NCBI GenBank assembly: GCA_038049695.1
Contig: CP142461.1
Span: 35,161,001 to 35,225,000, forward strand
Source of the DNA: Cinnamomum chago
Taxonomy: Eukaryota; Streptophyta; Magnoliopsida; Laurales; Lauraceae
Direction of reading: 5' to 3'
Length of the DNA: 64,000 nt
The translations under genes were made by a program, and so were the position numbers. Of the stretch, positions 46,653 to 57,340 are shown in pieces (within the stretch, counting starts at the first letter, position 1; the number at the start of each line of letters is the position of its first letter). A model generated the notes under the pieces. That model had not been told where the DNA came from. It saw only the letters and a list, made by a program, of their open reading frames with translations, and did no database searches.

Positions 46653-48549
46653 GGCAATTTCATCAAAGATTAGTCTCACATCTGATATGTGGATCTAAAA
46701 TCAGACAATAGGTTACATGTCTATTACTGTACATTTTATTGATTCTGATTGGAAGTTAGATAAACATATAATTAACTTTGTTAATGTTGACCCGCCCACA
46801 CTGGGGTAGTCTTAGCTGAAACTATTAAAACTAATTTAATAAAATAGAAAATTAATGATAGAATATTTTGCTTAACTTTAGATAATTGCACCACAAATGA
46901 TGCCATGGTAAGGACACTTAAAAAACTTTTTACAAAAAAAAGAAGAAAAAGGATGGCATCCCACTAAATGGTAGCTTGTTTCACATGCATTGTACTGCAC
47001 ATATTCTCAACCTCATTGTGCAAGATGGGTTGAAAGAAATAACCTCTACAGTTCAAAATATTAGAGATACATTGAAATTCATTAAAAATTCAACAACTCG
47101 TATATATAAGTTTGGTGAAATGGTTAGTGAATTAGGGCTAAGTAGCACTAGGGGGTTACCTATTGATGTTTTAACTAGATGGAACTCCACCTACTCAATG
47201 TTGGAGTGTGCATTAATATTTAGAGAAGTTTTCAATTCACTAGGGTTAGAAGACTCAAACTACAAGAACATTCCTTCAGAGGAAGAGTGGGAAATAACTA
47301 GTATAATATGTGAATTTTTGAAGTGTTTTTATGAAGTTATTTTAAAATTTTCAGGAAATAAGTACCGATCCATTCATTTATTTTTACCAGAAGTGATTAA
47401 AATACATAGTTTATTGGTAAAAAGCTAGATAGTGAAGATATCTTTTGTAGAAATATGGCTAGAAAAATGAAGGAAAAATTTGATAAATATTGGGAGCAGT
47501 ATAATAAGGTATTTGAAATGGCCATACTTCTTGATCCTACACGCAAGTTGTTATATTTAGAGTATGCTTTAAGAAAGTTGTATGGATCAAGAGAAGATAT
47601 AAGTATTCGTCGAGCTGATATTCTTAGACTCTTTAGAAATCTTTATAAAGAGTATTGTGTGATATATGATACACTAACAACAACATTGTCAAATGTGGAT
47701 AAAGTTGATTTAGCAAAATAACCTACTAAGTTTGAGGATGAATGGTTCGTATTTGAGGAACAAATGACCCAGGCCGCAATTGTAGAAGAAAAATATGAAT
47801 TAGATCGTTATTTGGAGGAGCCAAGGGATAAATCTATAAGTTTCAATATACTGGATGAGTGGAAAGTCAATTCGGCAAAATATCCAGTTATGTCAAGAAT
47901 GGCTTGTGACATTTTAGTAATTCCAATTTCTACAGTTACTTTTGAATCGACATTTAGTACTGGAGGAAGAGTACTTGACCAGTATAGAGTCGTTTAAAAT
48001 ATGATACTGTAGAAGTCTTAATTTGTGCACAAGATTGGATACGTTCGCAACAACACAATGATGATAATGCATTAAATGAATTTTTAGATATTCAAAAAGT
48101 AGATTAAATAATTAAATAAAGAGTTATTGGTATTTTTTTTATATGTATTATCATTTATAGAACTATTGTTACATGTTTTTTTTTTGTTTTACATCATTAG
48201 AAAAAATTATTTTATCCCACCACCAACCTTCCAATATAAAAAAGTTTTTAACTCCGCCATGCTGCCTTTTGGGTTGTATTGCTGGTTCCCAGCTCGAACA
48301 AAGGAGGAGGGTTAGATTGGAAGTCGGTGGTGATGTAAGAAAAAATTATTTTCTTTAAAAAAAAATTATCTCTTTTTGGCCTTGGCCCGGCCCTAACCCT
48401 TGAGGGTAGGGCAAGGGCTTAAAAATTACAAGCCCGTTATGAATGTCAAGGGCTTTTGCTCGGTTAGGCCCTGCCCGCACATGTGAGGGTAGGATAAGGG
48501 CTTACCTTGGCCCGGTACGTCCTTGCCATTTGACAGCCCTACTTGACTA

Positions 48550-51232
48550 ACAACTCTACAAGTTCCATTATAGTTGCACATAAATGCATTGACTTAAACA
48601 CATGGCACTATAGACTTGGATACATGAGTGAGAAAGGGATAAAGATTCTTCATTCTAAAGGTAAGCTGAAAGGACTCAAGTCGTTGGACTTAGATTTATG
48701 TGAAAACTGTATTTTCGAAAAGCAGAAGAAAGTTATATTCTCTAAAATAGGTTGGGCACGCTGATGTCAGAAAGGTTGGAATTAATACATACAGATGTGT
48801 GGGGACAAACTCAGGTACCTTCTCTTGGTGGATCTTCTTGCTTTATTACATTCATTGATAATGCTACTAGAAAACTATGGGTATATCCTATGAAACACAA
48901 GTCTGACGTGTTTCATGTTTTCAAGAAGTGGAAAACTTTGGTTAAAAATGAAACATGTTTGAAAGTGAAATGCCTAAGATCTGATAATGGGGGAGAGTAA
49001 TGCAGTAAAGAATTTGAAGAGTATTACGCCAAAAATGGCATTAGGTGAGAGAAGACCATTCTCAATATACCACAGCAAAATGGTGTGACAGAGCACATGA
49101 GTAGGACAATTATTAAACGTGCCAGAAGTATGAGGCTACATGTTGGATTGCCCAAGCAGTTTTGGGTGGAATCAGTGAAGACTGTTGAATACTTGATCAA
49201 TCGGGGGCCTTCAGTACCTTTGAATAGTGGACTACCAGAGGAAGCTTGGAGGAAACTTGGACTAGAAAAGTGGTAAACCTTTCACACTTAAAAGTATTTG
49301 GTTGTATCTCTCATGTTAATGTTGATGTTAAAAAAAGAACAAACTAGATTTTAAATCTAGAAAATGCACTTTCATTGGATATAGTTCTGATGAGTTTGGT
49401 TACCGCTTCTGTGATGAGGAAAATAGAAAAAATCATTAGAAGCAGAAATGTTATATTTAATGAAAAAGTGATGCACAAAAACAAAGACAAGGTGCAGGAT
49501 GACAGCAATGAATATTTAGAACTGGATGACACTTCTAAAAATGATATACTTGAAGTACATGGAAACAAAAGCACGCAAGTGGGCCCTCAAACACCTGCCC
49601 CGATATGAAGGCCATCTAGGGCTCCTAAGCCTACACAGTGTTATTCACCTTCTTTGTATTACTTGTTGTTAACTGATGCTGGTGAGCCAGAATGTTATGA
49701 AAAAGCATTGCAGGTTGAAACTCAGGCTAGGTGAGAATGAGTCATGGAAGATGAGATGCAATCTTTATTATCAAATTAGACATGAGACTTAGTTTAGTTG
49801 CCCGAAGGAAAGAAAGCATTGCACAACAAATGGGTGTATAAATTGAAGGAAGAACATGACGGTAGCAAGCGATACAAAGCCAGATTAGTTGCAAGAGGCT
49901 TCTAGCAGAAGGCAGGTATTGATTAGTTTGAGTTATTCTCCCGTGGTTAAATTGAATACAATCATAAGTGTTTGGAACATTACAGCGGTAGAAGATTTAC
50001 ATCTTGAGTAGTCAAATGTGAAAACTACGTTTCTCCATGGTGACTTAGAAAAAGACATCTACATGCATTAGCCACAAGGATATGTTGTACTAAGAAAGGA
50101 ACAAAATGGTGTGTAAGTTCAAAAAGAGTTTATACGGGTTGAAGCAAGCCCCAAGACAATGGTATATTAAATTTAACAGGTTTATGTGCAACACATGTTA
50201 CAAACGATGACATGCATACCATTGTTGTTATTTCAAAAGTTTTGATAACTGTTACATTAATCTACTCTTGTACGTAGATGATATGCTCGTTGCAGGTTCA
50301 AATATGCATGAAATAAAAAAATTGAATAAACAATTGTCACAGGAATTTGAAATGAAGGATTTGAGTGTTGCAAAATCAGATTCTCAGCATGAAAATTAGT
50401 GGAGACAGGAAAAGTCGCACATTGAAGGTGTCCCAGGCAGAATATGTTGAAAAAGTGTTAAACAGGTTCAACATGTAGGGTGCTAAGCCAGTTAGCACTC
50501 CATTGGCCAGCCACTTCAAACTCTTAAAAGAGTTGTCTCAAAAAAAAAATAAGAGAAGGAGAACATGTCCAAGGTCCCATATTCTTCAGCTGTTGGTTGC
50601 TTGATGTATACTATGGTTTGCACTAGGCCAAACATTGCTCATGTAGTGGGAGTTGTAAGCAGATTTATGAGTAACCCCGGAAAAGCCCATTGGGAAGCGG
50701 TTAAGTGGATTCTCAAATATCTGAAAGGCACCACAAATGCAACATTGTGTTTTGGAGGATCAGAAATCAGATTGCATGACTATGTTGATTGGGACTTGGC
50801 AGAAGATCTTGATAAAAACAGAAACACTACCAGATATGTCTTCACATTGGGTAGTACAACAATTAGTTGAAAGTCTCAACTGTAGGACGTTGTTGCACTT
50901 TCAACCACTGAAGTAGAGTATGTTGCCACTACAAAAGCTAGTAAGGAAATGATTTGGTTACATGAGTTAATGGAAGAGTTGGGTAAGAAGTAAGAATTTA
51001 GCAGGCTTTACAGTGACAGTAAAAATGCCATTCATCTTGCAAATAATTCAGCCTTTCATCTAAAAACCAAATACATTCACATTAGATATCACTTCATACG
51101 GTGGCTTCTAGAAGAAAAAGTGTTGAAACCGGAGAAGATTTTATCAAGTGAAAATCCTGCAGATATGTTCACAAAGAAGGTGACTATAGAGAAGTTAAAG
51201 TTATGCTCGGCTTCAGTTGGTCTTCAAGCATG
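48550..51232 (+). pseudogene. Copia pol remainder: pre-integrase, integrase, reverse transcriptase, RNase H
   Basis: Follows directly on the hAT insertion. Visible: pre-integrase HYRLGYMSEKGIKIL; integrase LELIHTDVWGQ, FIDNATRKLWVYPM, SDNGGE and PQQNGVTEHM; reverse transcriptase ALHNKWVYKLK and ARLVARGF; a decayed catalytic area near 50,270; then the late pol region SAVGCLMYTMVCTRPNIAHVV, and RNase H (ALSTTEVEYVA, NPADMFTKK). More than ten stops and frameshifts are spread over the region, so it is dead. Together with 39,584-40,757 it was one polyprotein. Confidence 0.88.
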
Positions 51233-53035
51233 AAGATTAGGTATTAAGATTCTTAGTCGCGTTCTGTTATTGTCAAAGCCATTCAGTATGATCAATCTTC
51301 AAGTGGGAGATTGATGGGTTGGTGAAGCCTAATCTAGACTTTATTATATTACAGAGGTTTATTTGTAATTTGTCGGTTTAATCTGGACCATCTGTTATAA
51401 GGCCGGATCCAACTGTTGTGGGTGTCCAGAGGTGTAAGGCTTCATGCATTTATACTGGGTGGTGAGAGCATTGTACTCATGGTGAGATTGAGAGAAAGCA
51501 AGAGAGATAGTGAGTGATTGTACTCTTATGGGTCTCTCCAATAATAGTGAATTGGCGTGAATCTCCCATGGACATAGGCAATCTTACCAAGCCACATAAA
51601 TCTATGTCTCATGGATTGATTGTGTAATTGATTGATTGTCTTGTAGATCGTGTGCATGTTTCTACCTAGAACAACTCCAAGTCAACTCATAAGGTTTCCC
51701 GTTTAGTCTTGATTTTATTAAATCTTTCTTCGATTCAATTTGGGAAAGTCCAATCAATCAAGATTCTTGGTTGACTAATCATTAAGGAAACTAAGGAAAC
51801 TTATTGCTAATTTATTTCTTTGATGGGAAGAAATCTCTTTCGGGTTATTTTATAAAAAGAATTTTCCAGTTCTCTCCCTTAACTCACGTTATTTTGCAAA
51901 GTACCTATTAACTCCCACGCATTTTGGAGTGAGTGATAAGGGAGATATGAGAAAACCCACAAGCTATTGATCTCTCAGCGAGAGAAGGCTTTAACTCATG
52001 TTATAGAAATGGACCTCATTATATTACCTTAATGTATTTGGTTGAAATGGATAATGCTAATTATTAGACACCTTTTTCATTGATCTAGTTTCATTAATGA
52101 TGATTCCATTTTCTTGATTGATTTTGTGCAGATTTAGTGAATTGTTGAAAAGCAAGATTAATTTAATTTAGACCAACAAATAGGAATCTTAGATTTATCC
52201 TATTGCTTTTCCTCAGTTTATGACTTGATTAAATGGAATCATTAATGTTGTGGTACATGGAAGACATTATGTCGCATTATTGATGTTTGTCCACCACGAT
52301 CCACATTAATGGTTTCATTTAGTTATTGTATATAAGATTTAGTATAAACAAGAGTGACTGGGCTACTTTTCTTTCAAATGAGTGGCCACTCGTCGGGATT
52401 TTAAAATAGAGTCATTTTATATAACAAAGTTTTTAAAAATAAAAAGAAAAGGTGGATTGCATATTTGTGGTTATCATGGCGAAGTGGGAGATCACATATG
52501 TGTGGTCATTCGGACCAAGTGGGAGATTGTTTGATGTAATTGGTCTCATGACCACATGTCTAATAGTCGAAGGGCCCCACTATAAGTCAACTCATAAGCT
52601 TTCCCCTTTAGTCTTGATTTAATTAAATCTTTCTTGGATTCAGTTTGGGAAAGCCCAATTAATCAAGATTCCTGGTTGATTAATCATTGAGGAAACTAAG
52701 TAAACTTATTGCTAATTGATTTCTTTGATGAGAAGAAATCTCTTGGGTTATTTTATAAAAACGGTTTTTCGGTCTTCTCTCTTAACTCAGTTATTTTTGC
52801 AAAGTATCAATTAACTCTCACTACATCTTAGAGTGAGTGACAACAGAGATAGGAGAAAACCCAAAGGCTGTTGATCTCTCAGCCGAAGAAGGCTTTAGAT
52901 CAATCTATACCGCTCATCGTCAAGATCATGGCTCAAGGTACGCTTTTAATCTTTTAGATTATCCATTGTTAATGCATAGATCAAGATCCATATGTTTGAT
53001 TTGTATCGTAAACCGTATTAGATTTTAACAATAAT

Positions 53036-53740
53036 AATATACTCATTAACTCTCACGCATCTTGGAGTGAGTGACAAGGGAGATAGAAGAAAACCTAAAG
53101 GCTGTTGATCTCTCAGCAGGAGAAAGCTTTAGATAAATCCATACCGCTCATCTTCAAGGTCATGGCTCAAGGTATGCTTTTAATCTTTTAGATTATCCAC
53201 TGTTAATGCATAGATCAAGATCCATATGTTTGATTTGTATCGCAAACCATATTAGATTTTAACAAGCAGAACACATGAAAACATCTTTGAATGCTGTCAA
53301 CAAAAAAATGATAGCAGATTTAGAGTTGTCATGCAAAAGTTAATTATATGTTATATCATATTTGTTGAAAATTATTGTTAACTCCGTGTGCAGAACATAT
53401 AATATGTTTTTTTTTTTTAACCCAGCGAAGAGGCAGCTGGGACTTGAGACTCATGACACAACTCATACATTTGAGGTGATGGAAACTCACACGTGAGTGG
53501 GGAAATAGACACGCACATGCAAGGAGACATAGACACCACTAACATATGTGAGGTAATGAAAACTCACACATGCAAGGAGACATAAACACAATTCACACAT
53601 GCAAGGTGATGATCCTTGCCATAGTGGTAAGGAGCCATTCTTGAACATAGAAGATGTTGATGTTGGCTTTTATGAATCCAAAGTTTCACTCATTTTCCAT
53701 TTTAAAAATGAATTCTGTTGTTTCATTCATGTTCTAGTGG
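53036..53740. repeat. Partial LTR copy and CACACATGCAAGG minisatellite-like tract
   Basis: 53,036-53,264 repeats the last 230 bp of the old LTR at 52,532-53,030 (same AGAGTGAGTGACA... GATTTTAACA end). About 53,440-53,620 then has several degenerate copies of a phrase with ACTCACACATGCAAGGAGACATA. No gene. Confidence 0.65.
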
Positions 53741-53904
53741 GTTTAATTAGGCCTGTCAATGGGCCGGGCCGGGCCTCGGCATGGGTTATCCAATCCCGTC
53801 CCAAATATTGGACAGGCCTGCTGGGGATTGTCCAATCCCGGCCCTAAATTGAGCGGGCCTATGTCAAATCCCATCCCGTACGGGCTCGGGTTGGGCCGGG
53901 TCCG

Positions 53905-53920
53905 AGCCTGGGCTTTAGTT
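53905..53920. repeat. LINE target-site duplication, left copy
   Basis: AGCCTGGGCTTTAGTT, identical to 59,863-59,878. Bases outside the two copies differ (G versus T before; T-run versus ATTTCA after), so the shared stretch is exactly 16 bp. It bounds the whole LINE block and shows that both halves arrived together. Confidence 0.93.
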
Positions 53921-54183
53921 TTTTTTTTGCTAAAGGGTAAATTATATTGAAAAGAAGGGGGGAAAGGGAGGAAAAAGAATACAAAGCCTCAGAAGAGACC
54001 ACCAAAAAAAACAAGGGCCGAAGCAGAAGAGGAAAACAAAAAACTCCTAAGAGAAAAGAAAGAGAAAAGAAAGCTCCAGCAACTCAGCTTGAGAGATCTC
54101 AGAACTGAGGAGCTGGCTCAAAAAGGAGAGGCCTACGGAGATACGGAGAGAAGCAGAACACTCCTGCCTACCAGCTAGACAAC

Positions 54184-57100
54184 TCAAAACCTGCGATCTG
54201 AGGAAACTCTCAAAGAAGCAGCCATAGCAGTCAGGTGAGGGCTGACAAATGGAGAATTCATATGCTTGAGAGAGAAGGAGATAGCTTCGGATAGGTTGGC
54301 CTGGATGAAGTGGAAGGAGGGTCTGCGCTCTTCAAAGATTGCTTCATTCCGAACTTTCCATAGGAAATATAAGACATTGATGAATATAGCTGCCGTAAGC
54401 TTGATTCCATTTGCATCTGAAGAAGAAGAGAAGGACTTCCACAGAGTGGAAGGAGAGAAATTGGTTGGAGGGGGAACCTCTGCTGCTTGGAGCAACCAGA
54501 ACCAAATTGTTTTAGCTACTTCACATTTGAAAAAGAGGTGACTGACTGAATCTTCTTCTGCTCTACAGAGGGTGCATCTAGAGGCAAGGGAAATTCCTAT
54601 CCGCTTGAGCCAAGTTTCTGAAGGAAGTCTGTTGTGCATCAGACGCCACCCGAAGCAGTTTACTCTAGGAGGTGAAAGAGAATTCCAAACCAACTTGGGC
54701 CATGGAAGACGAGGACCTCTTTGTCTGATTTTCTGCCAAGCAGAACTTTGAGTTAGCTTCCCATCTGAAGAGTCTTTCCAACTAAGAGTATCACTTGAAC
54801 CTGGATTTAAAATTTGATCCTTGAGAAGATGAAGAAGGTGCTGCTGGATGGGAGGAGATAGATGCTCTGGGGGAACCCAAGTCCCTGCTTGAAACAGAGA
54901 AGAGAGACGCTGATCTTTTGGAAATAGGTGGCCTGGGAAGCTCGAAGAGATAGGAACTCTGTCTGACCAGGAATCGTGCCAGGCGTTGATGCTCTGACCG
55001 TTGCCTAGGGTCCAGGAGCTTCCTTGATGAATAATGAAGGCTGATCTTCGAATTTTTTTCCAGATACTAGAGCCATAAACCGAATTATCTGAGCTCCATA
55101 TGGGGCGGTATTTGAAGTAGCAATTCCTAAACCATTTAGGCCAGAGGTAATTAGAGGTAGATGCTTGCCATCCAAGCTTAAGAAAAGCTGCTATGTTCAC
55201 CTCTGCTATTTTTCTTATACCCAATCCACCTTCTGCCTTAGGGAGGGTGACTGTAGACCAGCTGATGTAGTTTGCCTTTTGTTTGGTAGCATTCCCAGAC
55301 CAGAGGAACTGCCTCATCAGTCGCTCTATCTCATTGCTAACTGAGGCAGGAAGAGGAATAATTGCTGCCAAGTGGATTGGAAGACTTGAGATAACGAACT
55401 TGATGAGAGTAAGTCTGCCTGCAAAAGACAGCACTTTGGCTTTCCAAGCTGAGAGTTTAGCCTGAACTTTAACTAGCAGAGGAAGGAAATGACTTCTTTT
55501 TGGGGTGCCAAAACATATTGGAGTGCCCAGGTACTTGAGGCTGGATGAGGCTGCTTGAATTCCGAGTGTGGAACTGATATTGCTCTTCCTTCTTGTACTG
55601 CATTTGCCAATGAAAAGGTGACTCTTCTGCAAATTAAAGAATTGGCCTGATGCCTGCTGGTAAGACTCCAGGAGGTCTTGGAGGATAGAAACACTAGTTG
55701 CTGCCCCTTTCATAAAGATAAGGATGTCGTCCGCATATAGCAGATGACAGGGAGTGTTGGGAACCTTGGAGAGAGGAAAGACAAGACCTTGGAGCTGAAG
55801 ATTGCTGAGATGAAGGCTCAAAATTTCCTCTGCTAGGATGAAAAGGTATGGAGACAGGGGGTCTCCTTGTCTGATTCCACAGGAGGAGTTGAAAAATCCT
55901 TGGGGCCTGCTGTTGATGAGCACTGAGCACTTAGAAGTGCAGACGCACTCTTTTATCAAGGCTATCCATTCCTCAGAGAAATGAAAGAACTTGAGAGCAG
56001 AGAAGAGGAAGGTCCAATTCAGCCTGTCGAATGCTTTGGAGATATCTAATTTTAGACAAAAGGAGCCCTTTACAAACTTAGAGTTCAGTTTTTGGAAAAG
56101 CTCAAAGGCCAATCCTGTATGATGCTGGATGGTTCTACCCTTTATGAAAGCGGCTTGGTGAGGAGAGATCAGATTGGGAATTATAGTAGAGAGCCTGGTG
56201 GAGAGAATTTTTGTTAGAATTTTGTAAGTGAAGTTCAATAGGCTGATGGGTCTGAAGTCTGATAGGGTGTCCGGGGATTTCTTCTTTGGAATTAAGGCTA
56301 GGAAAAATGAGTTGGAGGCTCTAAGCAATCTTTTGGTGAGGAAAAAATGTTGCACTGCTGCAATTACTGTGCTCCCTATGATGCTCCAAGAGGCTGTGAA
56401 AAAGGCCCCATTAAATCCATCTGGGCCGGGGGAACTGTGCTTGTTAAGGGAGAAAACAGCCTGTTTAATCTCTTCCTGGGATGGAGAGGAGGTGAGGAAG
56501 GCATTGTCTGAGACAGAGACCTTTGGGTTTTGGATTTGGAACAGAGAAGGGTTGGAAAGACTTACCTGCGCCTTAAAGAGGTTGGAGAAGTAGTCCACTG
56601 CATGTGCTTGAATGGTAGGTTGATCCTCAGTGACTGTGCCATCTATGGATAGATGATGGATTGATTTAGATGCACTCCTAACCTTTGCTGAGAGATGGAA
56701 GAATTTGGTGTTATGGTCTCCCTCCTCCAACCACTGAATTCTGGATCTTTGTTTCCAATGAGTTTCTTGGGCTGAGAGTGCCTCATGAAGATCTGTTTTG
56801 GCTGAAAGAAGGGCTTCCCTGGAGAGATCTGTAGGGTCTGAATCATATTGGATTTGACAGAGAAGGACTTGTTCTTCTGCTGAATTGATGTTCTGGGTAA
56901 GGGTTCCAAAGGTAGATTTACTCCAAAGCCTAAGGGAGTGCTTTAGAGTTTTTAGTTTGTGGGCCAAGGTGAATTGAGGGTCTCCGGATGTAGGTAAATC
57001 CCAGCTGGCTTTGACTGTATCTAGGAAGGAAGGGTGCTGCAGCCATTTGTTTTCAAATTTGAAAGGGGGGGGGGGGGGGGAGGGAAGGGGGAGGGTGGTG

Positions 57101-57340
57101 AAGCAGGAGGATCGGACTGTGATCTGAGGCAATTCTAGGCAGATGGTGGATTGTTGGGTCTCTGTAATGGTGGAGCCAGGAGGAATTGACCAGGGCTCTA
57201 TCAAGCCTTGCAGCCACATAGGAAGAACCTTGTCTATTATTAGACCAGGTGAACCTGTTTCCTACAAAGTTGGTGTCTTTGAGGCCTGCTTGGAGCACAG
57301 CAGTTTGAAAAGCTTTCATGGAGGAGGGAGTTGGTAAGAG
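54184..57340 (-). pseudogene. LINE ORF2, 3' part: endonuclease end, reverse transcriptase, zf-RVT
   Basis: Read on the minus strand. 57,340 to 57,081 encodes the C-terminal endonuclease (FVGNRFTWSNNRQGSSYVAA, LPRIASDHSPILLL). A run of 16 G on the plus strand (57,065-57,080) shifts the frame. From there one open frame of about 960 codons runs to 54,184: RT blocks LALIPKKKSPDTLSDFRPIS, HQAAFIKGR, LDISKAFDRLNW, SSCGIRQGDPLSPYLF and the catalytic YADD, then zf-RVT (WNSLSPPRVNCFGWRLMHNR, CTLCRAEEDSVSHLFFKC). It ends shortly after, without RNase H, as in many plant L1 elements. Apart from the homopolymer shift, which could be a sequencing artefact, this half looks intact, so the insertion is young. 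It lacks its own N-terminus because of the inversion. Confidence 0.9.

Larger units (their letters stand above)
42591..48090 (+). pseudogene. RICESLEEPER-like hAT transposase, decayed and split
   Basis: Pieces in order: an N-terminal segment from 42,591 with a frameshifted BED finger (RSSIWDHF near 42,787, then AECMYCKKQLNN near 42,880); 42,993-43,229 with HEYPFNIVTHEGF and KMVSRNTVKS; a break at about 43,254; resumption at about 46,658 with KISLTSDMW and TIGYMSITVHFIDSDWKLD; then 46,976-47,428 (HCTAHILNLIVQDGL, DVLTRWNSTYSML); 47,455-47,721; and 47,764-47,997 with the dimerisation motif (SRMACDILVIPISTVTFEST). Several stops and frameshifts separate the pieces. It would have mobilised its own element, and perhaps the related TAGGCCTGTCAA element at 53,748, before it decayed. 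Confidence 0.85.
40762..48541 (+). mobile_element. hAT transposon, 7.8 kb, with exact 8-bp target duplication
   Basis: Ends are TAGGGCTGTCAA at 40,762 and its inverse TTGACAGCCCTA ending at 48,541. Both flanks are the identical 8-mer CTTGACTA (40,754-40,761 and 48,542-48,549), the duplication length of hAT elements. It interrupts the Copia pre-integrase frame. Subterminal sequences are rich in GGCCCGGCCC/AGGGCC words on both sides. The interior carries a decayed RICESLEEPER-like transposase, a 51-bp tandem array, and a further 3.4 kb insertion. Confidence 0.93.
38247..51673 (+). mobile_element. Decayed Copia LTR retrotransposon, itself split by a hAT transposon
   Basis: LTRs are 38,247-38,609 and 51,312-51,673 (363 and 362 bp), ending AACA. 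The first two bases of the 5' copy have mutated (TA instead of TG). The primer-binding site TGGTATCAGAGC (38,612-38,623) matches initiator tRNA-Met, and the polypurine tract AAGTGGGAGA is at 51,301-51,310. Flanks ACTTC (38,242-38,246) and ACTCC (51,674-51,678) are a 5-bp target duplication with one change. Gene order gag, protease, integrase, reverse transcriptase, RNase H identifies Copia. Without the hAT insertion the element is about 5.6 kb, a normal length. Confidence 0.9.
38190..53030 (+). mobile_element. Old LTR element (outer host of the nest), split by the Copia insertion
   Basis: Its 3' LTR is 52,532-53,030 (TGATGTAATTGG... to GATTTTAACA), preceded by the purine tract AAGTGGGAGATT. 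The same sequence appears in two pieces: 38,190-38,246 and 51,674 to about 51,995, separated exactly by the Copia element. About 530 bp of non-coding internal sequence (52,000-52,531) lies between the LTRs. A partial extra copy of the LTR's 3' part occupies 53,036-53,264. The LTRs are alignable but clearly diverged, so the element is old. No coding region remains. Confidence 0.7.

Noticed and set aside
56228..56593. Plus-strand 121-codon frame opposite the LINE reverse transcriptase
   Set aside because: Shadow of the conserved minus-strand RT frame.
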